Below are positions 16,225 to 25,135 of a stretch of DNA of 64,000 bases, piece after piece. Positions within the stretch are counted from its first letter, which is position 1. The number at the start of each line of letters is the position of its first letter. The notes beneath the pieces were generated by a model, which saw only the letters and a list, made by a program, of their open reading frames with translations, had not been told where the DNA came from and searched no databases. A program made the translations under genes and the position numbers. The stretch is from Roseomonas sp. (GTDB lineage Bacteria > Pseudomonadota > Alphaproteobacteria > Acetobacterales > Acetobacteraceae). The stretch is from the NCBI GenBank assembly GCA_020249505.1, contig JADCFN010000011.1, forward strand, positions 1 to 64,000, written 5' to 3'.

Positions 16225-17187
16225 ATGATTTCACGCAGAACAGGTTTGGTTTTGGGGGCGGCGCTGTTCGCTGGGCGGCAGGCGCAGGCTCAAGCTTGGC
16301 CCACGCGGCCCATTCGCATCATCGTGCCTTTCGGGCTTGGCGGGTCCGCCGATGTCGCGGCGCGGTTTTTGGCGGAGCCTTTGCAACAGGCTTTGGGGCA
16401 GCCGGTGGTGGTGGAAAACCGCCCCGGTGCGGGTGGCACTATCGGCGCGGATCAGGTGGCCAAGGCAGCGCCCGATGGCCACACGCTGCTGCTGATGTCC
16501 AATACGCATACCGCCAATGAAACGCTGCTGCCCAATCGGCCCTATGTGCTGCTGCGTGATTTGGCGCCGGTGGCGTATGTGAATGTCGCGCATCACGTTT
16601 TGGTGGTGCATCCATCGCTTGGCGTGAATTCGCTCGCGGAATTGATCGCCTATTGCAAGGCCAATCCGGGGAAGTTGGATTACGCTTCCTCAGGCCCCGG
16701 CACACCTTACCATGTAGCCGGCGAGATTTTCCGCGCCATGGCCGGCATTGAAATTACGCATATCCCCTTCCGTGGTTCGAATGAGGCGCGCACCGCGCTG
16801 ATCGCGGGCCAGGTGCCAATGATGTTCGATGCCATCCCCACCATGGCGGAACAGGCGCGCGGTGGGCGTGTGCGGGCGCTGGCAACCACCGGGCCGCGGC
16901 GTAGCCCGCTTTTGCCGGATGCGCCGACGGTGGCGGAAGCCCTGCCCGGCTATGAAGCCAGTATCTGGCTTGGCGTGATGGCGCCAGCGCAAACGCCAGC
17001 GCCTATCGTCGAAAGGCTGAATGCGGAGATCAACCGCATCATGTCCCTACAAGCGACGCGAGACGCTCAGCTACGTGCCGGCGCTGCGGTGAACCCCATG
17101 GCGGTTGCGGCTTTCGGTGATTTCCTGCCCCAGGATATCATCAACCAGGCGGAGGGCATTCGCATTTCCGGTATGAAAGCGAATTGA
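16225..17187 (+). CDS. Bug/TctC-type tripartite tricarboxylate transporter binding protein
   Basis: A 320-residue periplasmic solute-binding protein. The signal peptide 'MISRRTGLVLGAALFAGRQAQAQ' is Tat-like. The mature protein starts 'AWPTRPIRIIVPFGLGGSADVAAR', and 'VVVENRPGAGGTIGADQVAKAAPDGHTLL' is the diagnostic Bug-family segment. These proteins bind carboxylates, amides or aromatic acids, and the genuine transport complex needs TctA/TctB. No such membrane genes occur in this window, so it may work with a distant TctAB or as a sensor. ATG 16225 is set by the signal peptide. The next gene begins 8 bases after its stop. Confidence 0.85.
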   Translation: MISRRTGLVLGAALFAGRQAQAQAWPTRPIRIIVPFGLGGSADVAARFLAEPLQQALGQPVVVENRPGAGGTIGADQVAKAAPDGHTLLLMSNTHTANETLLPNRPYVLLRDLAPVAYVNVAHHVLVVHPSLGVNSLAELIAYCKANPGKLDYASSGPGTPYHVAGEIFRAMAGIEITHIPFRGSNEARTALIAGQVPMMFDAIPTMAEQARGGRVRALATTGPRRSPLLPDAPTVAEALPGYEASIWLGVMAPAQTPAPIVERLNAEINRIMSLQATRDAQLRAGAAVNPMAVAAFGDFLPQDIINQAEGIRISGMKAN

Positions 17188-17194
17188 TCCTGCC

Positions 17195-18151
17195 ATGATT
17201 TCGCTGAGCCTTGCCTGCACTGCCACGGATCGTACACGCCCCTTGATGGAAGGTCGCTTCAAGGTGCCGGGCGCTGACATCACCTTTTTGCCCGGTGAGC
17301 CCGAGGATATCTTCCGCCGTGCGCTGCGCGACCTTGCCTTTGATATCTCTGAACTATCCATGGGCAGCCATATCGTCACCAGTGCACGCGGTGATGCGCC
17401 CTATATTGGCGTGCCGGTGTTTCTTTCCCGCGCCTTTCGGCACTCGGCGATCTATATCCGCACGGATCGCGGCATCAACAACGCGGCTGATCTGGCGGGG
17501 CGGGAGATTGGCCTTCCGGAATATCAGCAAACCGCAGCGCTTTGGGTGCGCGGCATTTTGCGTGACCATTACGGCGTGGATACGAAGGGCATTTCCTGGC
17601 GCACAGGTGGCGAACGTGTGGCGATTACGCTGCCGGATGGCTTCAAGGTGAAGCCGATGGGGGAACCTCTGGAGGAAGCTTTGGCCGCTGGGCGAATTGA
17701 TGCGCTGATCGCGCCGCGCCCACCCGCCTGTTTCAACACGGGCAGCGCGCCGGTTGCACGGCTTTTCCTTGATTATCGGCGGGAAGAAGAAAACTGGTTC
17801 CGCGCTTCGGGCTTTTTCCCAATCATGCATTGCCTGGCCCTGCGCAAGGATGTGGCGGAACGCCATCCCTGGTTGCCGGTGGAATTGTTCCGCGCCTTCA
17901 GCGCGGCCAAGGCCGCTTCGCTTGCGGAATTGTCGCTGGTGAATGTGTTGCGCGTTTCGCTACCCTGGATTGCGGCAGAAGCGGAAGCGCAAAGCGCGAT
18001 CTTTGGCGGCAATCCCTGGCCTTACGGTTTCAAGCGCAACCGAGACGAGATTGCCGCCATGATCCGCTATGCGGTGGAAGATGGGTTGGCGACGCGGCAG
18101 ATGGAGCCGGAGGAATTGTTTCATCCTTCCGTTCTTGACCTGATGGAATAA
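17195..18151 (+). CDS. 4,5-dihydroxyphthalate decarboxylase-like / solute-binding-fold protein
   Basis: A 318-residue protein with the periplasmic-binding-protein-like fold found in proteins annotated as 4,5-dihydroxyphthalate decarboxylase or ABC substrate-binding protein. Typical stretches are 'LACTATDRTRPLMEGRFKVPGADI', 'DISELSMGSHIV', 'YIGVPVFLSRAFRHSAIYIR' and 'DLAGREIGLPEYQQTAALWVRGIL'. It lacks a signal peptide, so it is probably cytosolic, which argues for an enzyme-like role rather than transport. A second member is at 37574-38422. It lies between two Bug genes in what looks like one operon. Confidence 0.7.
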   Translation: MISLSLACTATDRTRPLMEGRFKVPGADITFLPGEPEDIFRRALRDLAFDISELSMGSHIVTSARGDAPYIGVPVFLSRAFRHSAIYIRTDRGINNAADLAGREIGLPEYQQTAALWVRGILRDHYGVDTKGISWRTGGERVAITLPDGFKVKPMGEPLEEALAAGRIDALIAPRPPACFNTGSAPVARLFLDYRREEENWFRASGFFPIMHCLALRKDVAERHPWLPVELFRAFSAAKAASLAELSLVNVLRVSLPWIAAEAEAQSAIFGGNPWPYGFKRNRDEIAAMIRYAVEDGLATRQMEPEELFHPSVLDLME

Positions 18152-18170
18152 GCAAAAAAAGAAGGGAGAC

Positions 18171-19136
18171 ATGACCATGAAGATTACGCGTCGTGCCGCG
18201 CTGGGCGGTTTGGCGGCAGCCAGCATTCTGCCGGCTCATGCTCAGGGAAATTCCATTCGCATTGTTGTGCCCTTCGGGCCGGGTGGGTCCACGGATGCGG
18301 TCGCGCGCTTGGTCTCGCCCGGGCTGATGCAACGGCTTGGAGTGCCTATCATCGTGGAAAATCGCCCTGGCGCGGCAGGGTCTATCGGGACGGATATTGT
18401 GGCGAAGGCACGGCCCGATGGGCAGACTTGGCTGCTGACCTTTGACAGCCACGCCACCATGCCGGCGCTGCTCGCCAATCTGCCCTTCAACCTGACGCGT
18501 GATCTTGACCCCGTGATGCTGATTGGTGGCGCACCTTATGTGATTGCCTGTCGCGCAGACAAACCGTTTCGGTCCTTGGCTGATGTGGTGGCGGCGGCGA
18601 AGGCGCGGCCAGATGCGGTTTCCTTCGGGTCCACCGGAAATGGCACGATCGGGCATTTGGCCATGATACAGTTCCAGGCGCGTAGCGGCACGCGGCTCAC
18701 GCATATTCCCTATCGCAGCGGCGGCCTTGCGGTGAATGACACCATGGCAGGCACGGTAGAGATGATGATCGGCTCGGCAGCGCTGGTGGCCGCACAAATT
18801 GCCGCCGGCACTTTCCGCGCCGTGGCGCAATTTGGCCCGGCACGACTGCCGGCGCTGAGTGATCTGCCGACTGCCGAGGAAAGCGGCTTTCCCGGCTTGC
18901 AGGCAGAAGCCTGGTGGGGCGTTTTCGCCCCCGCCGGCACGCCGGCCGAATTGGTGGCGAGCATGAATAATGCGCTGCGGGAGACGCTTTCCGAAGAACG
19001 CATTCGCACGCAAATGACACAGACTCAGCAGGCGCGGCTGGTGCTGTCTGATCCTGCGGAGCTCGCGCGCTTTCTGGATGCGGAGGTGGCGAAGTGGAGC
19101 GCCGTGGTGCGCGAATTCAACGTGCGGCCTGACTGA
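18171..19136 (+). CDS. Bug/TctC-type tripartite tricarboxylate transporter binding protein
   Basis: A 321-residue exported binding protein. The leader 'MTMKITRRAALGGLAAASILPAHAQ' carries a twin-arginine motif. 'SIRIVVPFGPGGSTDAVARLV' and 'IIVENRPGAAGSIGTDIVAKARPDGQTWL' are diagnostic. ATG 18177 (MKITRRA) is an equally good start. It is the second Bug protein of the small operon 16225-19136, flanking the dihydroxyphthalate-decarboxylase-like gene; no permease is present. Its TGA is immediately followed by the stop of the convergent queuosine operon. Confidence 0.85.
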   Translation: MTMKITRRAALGGLAAASILPAHAQGNSIRIVVPFGPGGSTDAVARLVSPGLMQRLGVPIIVENRPGAAGSIGTDIVAKARPDGQTWLLTFDSHATMPALLANLPFNLTRDLDPVMLIGGAPYVIACRADKPFRSLADVVAAAKARPDAVSFGSTGNGTIGHLAMIQFQARSGTRLTHIPYRSGGLAVNDTMAGTVEMMIGSAALVAAQIAAGTFRAVAQFGPARLPALSDLPTAEESGFPGLQAEAWWGVFAPAGTPAELVASMNNALRETLSEERIRTQMTQTQQARLVLSDPAELARFLDAEVAKWSAVVREFNVRPD

Positions 19137-19694
19137 TCAGGCCGGCAGAATGCCGCGCCGCGCATCATGCCGGCGCAGCCAGTGAATGAAGGGCAAGGCC
19201 AACAATACCATCCAGGCCTTGCCGATGATTTGGCCCGCCAGAAATTCCAGGCTGCCAAAGGCGAGAAACAGAAAGACGACGCTATCCACGACAAGGCCGA
19301 CCGCGCCACTCGCGGCCACTGCTAGCACCAGGCCGCGCTTTTGCAACGGCGTATAGACCGCCAAATCGGCGGTTTCACTCAGTAGGAAAGCCGCCGCCGA
19401 GGCCAGCACCAAGGCGGGCGGCGCCAACAGCGCGGAAAGCATCACACCCGCCGCGATTGCGGCGAAGGCCCAGATCAGGCCAAGGCGGCGCTGCACCAAA
19501 TCCCTCAACACCAGTGCCAAGCCAATCATGAGAACACCCGATGGTGCCATGATGCCGGGCGCGACAGGAATGAGGCAGGGGCCATTCGGGGCGCAGAAGC
19601 TGCCGAGATTTCCGATCATCCAATTCGCCGCTGGAATACAAAGCGCGAAGCCGATCAGAAAGGCGAAGCCTTGAAGGCGGGGGGAAAGGTTCAT
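19137..19694 (-). CDS. VUT-family queuosine precursor transporter (YhhQ-like)
   Basis: A 185-residue membrane protein with about six hydrophobic segments. '[19 protein letters not shown]', '[23 protein letters not shown]', '[23 protein letters not shown]' and '[15 protein letters not shown]' follow the order of the VUT/YhhQ family, whose E. coli member imports preQ0 and preQ1. The start ATG 19694 overlaps the queC stop by 4 bases. The ORF-track version with 17 extra residues is not needed. As the last gene of a queuosine operon, its role as a deazaguanine importer is well supported by context. Confidence 0.75.
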   Translation of the reverse strand: MNLSPRLQGFAFLIGFALCIPAANWMIGNLGSFCAPNGPCLIPVAPGIMAPSGVLMIGLALVLRDLVQRRLGLIWAFAAIAAGVMLSALLAPPALVLASAAAFLLSETADLAVYTPLQKRGLVLAVAASGAVGLVVDSVVFLFLAFGSLEFLAGQIIGKAWMVLLALPFIHWLRRHDARRGILPA

Positions 19695-20398
19695 GTGGAC
19701 TCCCGCGCTGCATAGGCCGCCCAACCCTTGGCGCGCAAGTCGCAAGCCGGGCAGGTGCCGCAGCTATAGCCCCAAGCGTGGTGCTGGCTGCGATCACCCA
19801 GGTAGCAGCTATGCGTGTGTTCCAGCAGCGCCGCCACAAAGGGCGCTCCGCCCAGGCTTTCCGCCAGCCGCCAAGTTGCGGCCTTGTCGAGCCACATAAG
19901 CGGCGTTTCCAGCACAAAGCGCCGATCCATGCCAAGGTTCAGCGCCACTTGCAGCGCCTTGATCGTGTCATCGCGGCAATCGGGATAGCCGGAGTAATCC
20001 GTCTCACACATACCGCCCACGATATGCTTGATGCCGCGGCGATAGGCGATGGCGGCGGCGAAGCTCAGGAAAATAATGTTGCGCCCGGGCACGAAAGTAT
20101 TGGGCAGCCCATCGGCGTTGAAGGCGATGGTTGCTTCGGAAGTCAGCGCAGTATCGGAAACCTGGCCCAAGGCATCCATCCGGATCAAATGATCGGCGCC
20201 GAGCTTCGCTTGCCACTCCGGGCGCGCTTGCAGCAGGGCGGCGCGAAATTCATCACGGATATCGAGTTCGATCCGGTGGCGCTGGCCGTAATCGAAGCCG
20301 ATGGTCTCGACCGCTGCGAAACGATCCAAAGCCCAGGCGAGGCAGGTTGCGGAATCCTGCCCACCACTGAACAGGACCAGGGCTTTTTCTTGCGTCAT
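19691..20398 (-). CDS. queC: 7-cyano-7-deazaguanine (preQ0) synthase
   Basis: A 235-residue QueC of normal length. It converts 7-carboxy-7-deazaguanine to preQ0 using ATP and ammonia. The N-type ATP pyrophosphatase loop is '[15 protein letters not shown]' (S11-S16). '[21 protein letters not shown]' is a family signature. The zinc site is formed by the C-terminal cysteines in '[31 protein letters not shown]'. It overlaps queG and the VUT gene by 4 bases on either side. Its upstream pathway partners queD and queE are not in the window. Confidence 0.95.
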   Translation of the reverse strand: MTQEKALVLFSGGQDSATCLAWALDRFAAVETIGFDYGQRHRIELDIRDEFRAALLQARPEWQAKLGADHLIRMDALGQVSDTALTSEATIAFNADGLPNTFVPGRNIIFLSFAAAIAYRRGIKHIVGGMCETDYSGYPDCRDDTIKALQVALNLGMDRRFVLETPLMWLDKAATWRLAESLGGAPFVAALLEHTHSCYLGDRSQHHAWGYSCGTCPACDLRAKGWAAYAAREST

Positions 20399-21432
20399 GC
20401 AGCGTGTTCCAATTGCGCGGCGGCCCAGGCCGCGGCTTCTGCCACCACGGGGTCAGCATCGGTGCAAAGTGCGCGCGCGGTTTCGCGCAAGCTGGGATCG
20501 CCAGAATTGCCAATGGCGATCAGCACATTGCGAATAAAGCGATTGCGCCCGATGCGCTTGATGGGGCTACCGGAAAACAGCGCGCGAAAGGCGGCATCAT
20601 CCAGTGCGGCCAGATCTGCCAGCTTTGGCGCAGTAAGTTCCGCCCGCGGTGCGAAGGCCGGTTCTTCATGCACGACCGCGAATTTGTTCCAGGGGCAGAC
20701 CGCAAGGCAATCATCACAGCCATAGATGCGATTGCCCATGGGTTTGCGAAATTCCTCCGGGATCGGGCCGTGATGTTCGATGGTCAGGTAGGAAATGCAG
20801 CGCCGCGCATCCAGCCGATACGGCGCGGGGAAGGCCTTGGTCGGGCAGATATCAAGGCAGCGCGTGCAAGTCCCGCAATGATCAACCTCAGGCGCATCGG
20901 GGCTGAGATTGAGCGTGGTGTAAATCTCACCCAAAAATAGCCATGAACCATGGGTGCGGGAGACAAGATTGGTATGCTTGCCCTGCCAGCCCAAACCCGC
21001 CTGCTGCGCGAGCGGCTTTTCCATCACCGGTGCGGTATCCACAAAAACCTTCACGCCCGAATCAGCGTATTCCGCCACGATCCAACGCGCCAGCGCCTTC
21101 AGGCGTTTCTTGACCACATCATGATAATCGCGATTACGCGCATAGACACTGATCGTCGCGCGATCCTGCCAAGCCAGGCTTTCCAGCGGATCGCTCTCCG
21201 GCGCGTAGGAAAGGCCGAGTGCAATCACACTCCGCGCTTCCGGCCATAATGCGCGCGGGTCCGCGCGCTGATCGGCGCGGGCTTCCATCCAGCCCATGCC
21301 GCCATGCATGCCGGCAGCGAGGAATTCTTGGAGCCTTTCGCGCGCCTCCGGACCCAGCCGCGCCGGCGCAAAGCCAATGGCATCGAAGCCGAGGCGTTGC
21401 GCCTCTGCCCTTATGGCGTCAGCCGCGCCCAC
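20395..21432 (-). CDS. queG: Epoxyqueuosine reductase
   Basis: A cobalamin- and iron-sulfur-dependent reductase catalysing the last step of queuosine synthesis in tRNA (epoxyqueuosine to queuosine). The N-terminal part holds '[14 protein letters not shown]'. '[28 protein letters not shown]' lines the active site. Two [4Fe-4S] ferredoxin-like clusters are clear: '[16 protein letters not shown]' and '[13 protein letters not shown]'. The C-terminus has a HEAT-like helical tail. The track ORF starts at 21504, but GTG 21432 fits the family N-terminus better (345 residues) and overlaps queF by 14 bases. The choice of start is uncertain. Confidence 0.93.
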   Translation of the reverse strand: MGAADAIRAEAQRLGFDAIGFAPARLGPEARERLQEFLAAGMHGGMGWMEARADQRADPRALWPEARSVIALGLSYAPESDPLESLAWQDRATISVYARNRDYHDVVKKRLKALARWIVAEYADSGVKVFVDTAPVMEKPLAQQAGLGWQGKHTNLVSRTHGSWLFLGEIYTTLNLSPDAPEVDHCGTCTRCLDICPTKAFPAPYRLDARRCISYLTIEHHGPIPEEFRKPMGNRIYGCDDCLAVCPWNKFAVVHEEPAFAPRAELTAPKLADLAALDDAAFRALFSGSPIKRIGRNRFIRNVLIAIGNSGDPSLRETARALCTDADPVVAEAAAWAAAQLEHAA

Positions 21433-21877
21433 GATAGGGCTGCACTTCCTGCGCCGGAATCCAAACCGCTTCCGGCGGAGCGCCGCTTTGCCAGAAGACA
21501 TCAATGGGAATGCCGCCGCGCGGATACCAATAGCCGCCGATGCGAAGCCAATGCGGCGTCAGCAAGCCCATCAGGCGCTGCGCGATATCCAGCGTGCAGG
21601 CTTCATGGAACGCCCCATGATTGCGGAAGGAAGCAAGATAAAGCTTCAGCGATTTGCTTTCCACAATCCAGGCATCCGGCACGTAATCAATCACCAGATG
21701 CGCGAAATCCGGCTGGCCTGTCAGCGGGCAGAGTGAGGTGAATTCCGGCGCGGTGAAGCGGATGCAATAGCGCAGGCCAGGATGCGGGTTGCCGACACGT
21801 TCCAGCACGGCCTGTTCCGGGCTTTGTGGTTGCTGGGCGGCCTGGCCAAGCTGGGTCAGATGCGACAGATCGCTCAT
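21419..21877 (-). CDS. queF: NADPH-dependent 7-cyano-7-deazaguanine reductase
   Basis: A 152-residue, single-domain (short type) QueF of the T-fold superfamily, reducing preQ0 to preQ1 with two NADPH. The nucleophile C50 and the general acid D57 are in '[15 protein letters not shown]', and '[20 protein letters not shown]' is the QueF signature with its substrate-binding Glu. It overlaps tgt by 4 bases (ATGA) and queG by about 14. Confidence 0.96.
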   Translation of the reverse strand: MSDLSHLTQLGQAAQQPQSPEQAVLERVGNPHPGLRYCIRFTAPEFTSLCPLTGQPDFAHLVIDYVPDAWIVESKSLKLYLASFRNHGAFHEACTLDIAQRLMGLLTPHWLRIGGYWYPRGGIPIDVFWQSGAPPEAVWIPAQEVQPYRGRG

Positions 21878-22998
21878 GCTGTATTTTCCTTTTCCGCCTG
21901 CCAGCCGGCTTCAATGCGCGCGGCCGTACCGGCGAAATCACCTGCCAGGATGCCGGCGCGCAGTTCCGCCATCAGGTCCTGATAGTATTTAATATTGTGC
22001 CACGTCAGCAGCATGGGCCCCAGCATTTCATTCGCCTTGAAGAGGTGATGCAGATAGGCACGCGAATGGGCCCTACAAGCGGGGCAGGCGCAGCCGGGAT
22101 CGAGCGGGCGATTATCCTCGGCATGGCGGGCATTGCGGATATTGATCACGCCGCCCCGTGTATAGGCGCGGCCGGTGCGGCCGGAACGCGTTGGCATGAC
22201 GCAATCGAACATATCTATGCCGCGCCGCACCGCGCCAATCAAATCGGAAGGCGTGCCCACACCCATCAGATAACGTGGCTTATCGGCGGGAAGCAGGGGC
22301 GTGGTGCATTCCAGCGTGGTGAACATGGCTTCCTGGCCTTCACCCACCGCGAGCCCGCCCACCGCATAGCCTTCAAAGCCGATACCAGTCAGCGCCGCGA
22401 CACTCTCGGCGCGGAGATCCGGGAAAACACTGCCCTGGACAATGCCAAACAGGCCATGGCCCGTACGCGGCACAAAGGCTTCTCGGCTACGCGCCGCCCA
22501 GCGCATGGAAAGCCGCATGGATGTCGCGGCCTGTTCATGCGTCGCAGGAAAGGGTGTGCATTCATCAAAACACATGGTGACATCAGCGCCGAGCAGATGC
22601 TGGATTTCCACACTGCGTTCCGGTGTCAGGCGATGGCGCGACCCATCCACATGGCTTTGGAAAGTGACGCCATCCGCATCCATCTTGCGCAAGCCGGAAA
22701 GTGACATGACTTGAAAGCCGCCCGAATCCGTCAGGATCGGCCCATGCCAATCCATGAAGCGATGCAGGCCGCCAAGCCGCGCAATGCGTTCAGCGCCAGG
22801 GCGCAGCATGAGGTGATAGGTATTGCCGAGCACCATGCGTGCACCTGTGGTGCGCACCGCATCCGCGGTCATGGCCTTCACCGTGCCGGCGGTGCCAACG
22901 GGCATGAAAACAGGTGTGGGCACCGTGCCATGTGCCGTGTGCAGAACACCCGCACGCGCAGCGCCATCTTGGCCTTCATGCTGCCAGGTGAGCGTCAT
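21874..22998 (-). CDS. tgt: tRNA-guanine transglycosylase
   Basis: A 374-residue TGT that exchanges guanine-34 for preQ1 in tRNAs with GUN anticodons. The general base D91 is in '[13 protein letters not shown]', the nucleophile aspartate region is '[14 protein letters not shown]', and the zinc site is '[16 protein letters not shown]'. The 'PTRSGR' form, rather than 'PTRNAR', is what I recall from Zymomonas and other Alphaproteobacteria. It overlaps queA by 4 bases and queF by 4 bases. Confidence 0.96.
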   Translation of the reverse strand: MTLTWQHEGQDGAARAGVLHTAHGTVPTPVFMPVGTAGTVKAMTADAVRTTGARMVLGNTYHLMLRPGAERIARLGGLHRFMDWHGPILTDSGGFQVMSLSGLRKMDADGVTFQSHVDGSRHRLTPERSVEIQHLLGADVTMCFDECTPFPATHEQAATSMRLSMRWAARSREAFVPRTGHGLFGIVQGSVFPDLRAESVAALTGIGFEGYAVGGLAVGEGQEAMFTTLECTTPLLPADKPRYLMGVGTPSDLIGAVRRGIDMFDCVMPTRSGRTGRAYTRGGVINIRNARHAEDNRPLDPGCACPACRAHSRAYLHHLFKANEMLGPMLLTWHNIKYYQDLMAELRAGILAGDFAGTAARIEAGWQAEKENTA

Positions 22999-24065
22999 GG
23001 TGCGTCACTCGCGCGGAAGAGCAGCGATGAATCGCCATAGGAATAGAAGCGATAACTTTGCGCGATGGCGTGCGCATAGGCAGCACGCATGCACTGATCA
23101 CCAGTAAAGGCGCAAACCAGCATGAACAGCGTGCTGCGCGGCAGATGGAAATTCGTCATCAGCGCATCGGCACTGCGGAATGTGTGCCCCGGCAGCAGAT
23201 ACAAATCCGTCAGGCCGCGAAAGGGTATAATGCTGCCATCTGGTAGCACTGCGCTTTCCAAAAGCCGCAAGGCAGTGGTGCCGATGGCGATGATGCGCCC
23301 GCCGGCAGTACGCGCCGCGTTCAATTGCGCGGCAGCTTCCGGGGTGATTTCGCCCCATTCCTCATGCAGCTTATGCGCCCGCGCATCATCGGTGCGCACC
23401 GGCAGGAAGGTGCCGGCGCCGACATGCAGCGTCACGGTCACACGCGCAACGCCGCCCGCATCAAGCGCTTGCAGCAGGGCTTCGGTGAAATGCAGGCTCG
23501 CGGTGGGCGCCGCGACAGCACCGGGGCGGCGCGCGAAGATGGTTTGGTAATCGCTGGTATCTTCGCTGGTCGGGCCTTCGGGACGGCTGATATAGGGCGG
23601 CAGGGGGACCTCTCCCGCCTTTTCCAAAGCGGCCGCGAGCCGCGCTTGATCCGGCCCGAAATCAAGCCGCGCGGCGCCGCCTTCGGGGTCATCCAGCACG
23701 CGCGCGGTGCAGTCATAGGCGCCCTCAATCACGATCTCATCCCCGGCCTTGAGGCGGCGGGCATTGCGGATCAGCGCGTGCCAAATGCCCGCTTCCTCAT
23801 GCCGGTTCAGCATGATTTCAACCCGCGCCTGGCCGCGCCTCGCATGCAGCCGCGCAGGAATCACGCGCGTATCATTCACCACAATCACATCACCGGGGCC
23901 GAGCAAGGCGGGCAGATCGCGCACGCCGCGATCTTCCAGGCCAGCCGGGCGCACCACGAGCATGCGCGCAGCATCGCGCGGGCGGATGGGCGCCTGCGCG
24001 ATCAGATGTTCAGGCAGGATGAAATCATAATCATCCAGCCGCAAAGAAGGTCGTTGGGCCAGCAC
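22995..24065 (-). CDS. queA: S-adenosylmethionine:tRNA ribosyltransferase-isomerase
   Basis: A 356-residue QueA that transfers and isomerises the ribosyl moiety of SAM to preQ1-tRNA, giving epoxyqueuosine. Family pieces are '[26 protein letters not shown]', '[19 protein letters not shown]', '[18 protein letters not shown]' and '[19 protein letters not shown]'. The GTG start at 24065 follows the track. A TTG 21 bases downstream would give an N-terminus aligned with the usual 'MR..DFDF', and neither has a clear ribosome site. It is the first gene of the operon queA-tgt-queF-queG-queC-VUT. Confidence 0.95.
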   Translation of the reverse strand: MLAQRPSLRLDDYDFILPEHLIAQAPIRPRDAARMLVVRPAGLEDRGVRDLPALLGPGDVIVVNDTRVIPARLHARRGQARVEIMLNRHEEAGIWHALIRNARRLKAGDEIVIEGAYDCTARVLDDPEGGAARLDFGPDQARLAAALEKAGEVPLPPYISRPEGPTSEDTSDYQTIFARRPGAVAAPTASLHFTEALLQALDAGGVARVTVTLHVGAGTFLPVRTDDARAHKLHEEWGEITPEAAAQLNAARTAGGRIIAIGTTALRLLESAVLPDGSIIPFRGLTDLYLLPGHTFRSADALMTNFHLPRSTLFMLVCAFTGDQCMRAAYAHAIAQSYRFYSYGDSSLLFRASDAP

Positions 24066-24125
24066 GCGGGGGCGGTAGCGCGAAGCCGCCCGCCGCGCAA
24101 CCGGGCAGCCCCGGTGCTGGGGGCC

Positions 24126-25058
24126 TTATTCGGCGGAACGGAGCCCGGTTGCTTCAATCAGGCTACGGAATTTCTCGCTCTCCGCGCGGGAGAAAGCGGC
24201 GAAATCGGCACGGTTGCGATAAAGAATGGGCTGGGCCACGCGCTTCATGCCTTCAATGAAGCCCTCGGCCCTCACTGCCCTTTCGCAAGCGGCTTCGAGA
24301 CGCGCCAGGACAGGTTCTGGCGTACCGGCGGGGGCGTAAAGCCCGCTCCAGATCGTATAGACCAGGTCATGGCCTTCTTCGCGCATGGTGGGCACATCGG
24401 GGAAGTCCGGATTGCGCGCTGCGGTGAGAAAGGCAATCGGGTGCAGATCATATTGGCGGATCAACAAGGTCTGATCGGTGAAAAGCTGCAATTGCCCCTG
24501 CTGGAACGCGAGCATCACCTCACCCGAACCACGAAACGGCACATGGTTCATCTGAATATTCGCCGCGCGCATCAGCGCCACCATGGAAATATGCGGGATG
24601 CTGCCAGCGCCGGTGGAGGCAAAGGGCATGCCGCCATTCTCGGCCCGCGCACGCGCAATCACATCGGCCACGCGCCTCATGCCGGAATTCTTCGGTGTCA
24701 TCATAATGACCGGGCTATCGGCCACCTGGCAGATCGCCGCAAGGTTTTCGAGCTTGTAAGTCAGGTTATTGCGAAAATGCGGCTGAATGGCGATGGGGCC
24801 AATCGGGGAGAGCAGAATGGTCTGCCCATCAGGCCGTGCGCGTGCGACTTCAGCCGTGCCGATGGTGCCGCCCGCACCCACCACATTGCGCACCACGACC
24901 GGCTGGCCGAGTGCGGTCGCCATATCATTCTGCATCAGCCGCGCGACGATATCCGATGGTCCACCCGCGGAGAAATTCACCACCATTGAGATTTGCGCCT
25001 TGGCAGGCACAGCCCAAGCCCAGAGCAGCGCCGCAAGCGCCGGAAGCCATTTCTGCAT
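24126..25058 (-). CDS. Bug/TctC-type tripartite tricarboxylate transporter binding protein
   Basis: A 310-residue exported binding protein with signal peptide 'MQKWLPALAALLWAWAVPAKAQ'. 'ISMVVNFSAGGPSDIVARLM' and 'VVVRNVVGAGGTIGTAEVARARPDGQT' are the Bug hallmarks. It stands alone on the minus strand upstream of queA (60 bases), and divergent from the TPP enzyme gene with a 77-base gap, so it may supply that operon's substrate. No TctA/TctB is nearby. Confidence 0.83.
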   Translation of the reverse strand: MQKWLPALAALLWAWAVPAKAQISMVVNFSAGGPSDIVARLMQNDMATALGQPVVVRNVVGAGGTIGTAEVARARPDGQTILLSPIGPIAIQPHFRNNLTYKLENLAAICQVADSPVIMMTPKNSGMRRVADVIARARAENGGMPFASTGAGSIPHISMVALMRAANIQMNHVPFRGSGEVMLAFQQGQLQLFTDQTLLIRQYDLHPIAFLTAARNPDFPDVPTMREEGHDLVYTIWSGLYAPAGTPEPVLARLEAACERAVRAEGFIEGMKRVAQPILYRNRADFAAFSRAESEKFRSLIEATGLRSAE

Positions 25059-25135
25059 CTGTTTCCCCCTGCCCGCTTGTCGGCGCGGGCTGATGAAGGC
25101 AGGCTAACCCCAGAAAGCAAGGGAAGGGAAGCGCC

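Noticed and set aside
23325-24989. 554-aa plus-strand ORF antisense to queA and a Bug gene
   Set aside because: It is Arg/His-rich with no domain, and both opposite-strand genes are clearly recognisable; a shadow of high-GC coding DNA.
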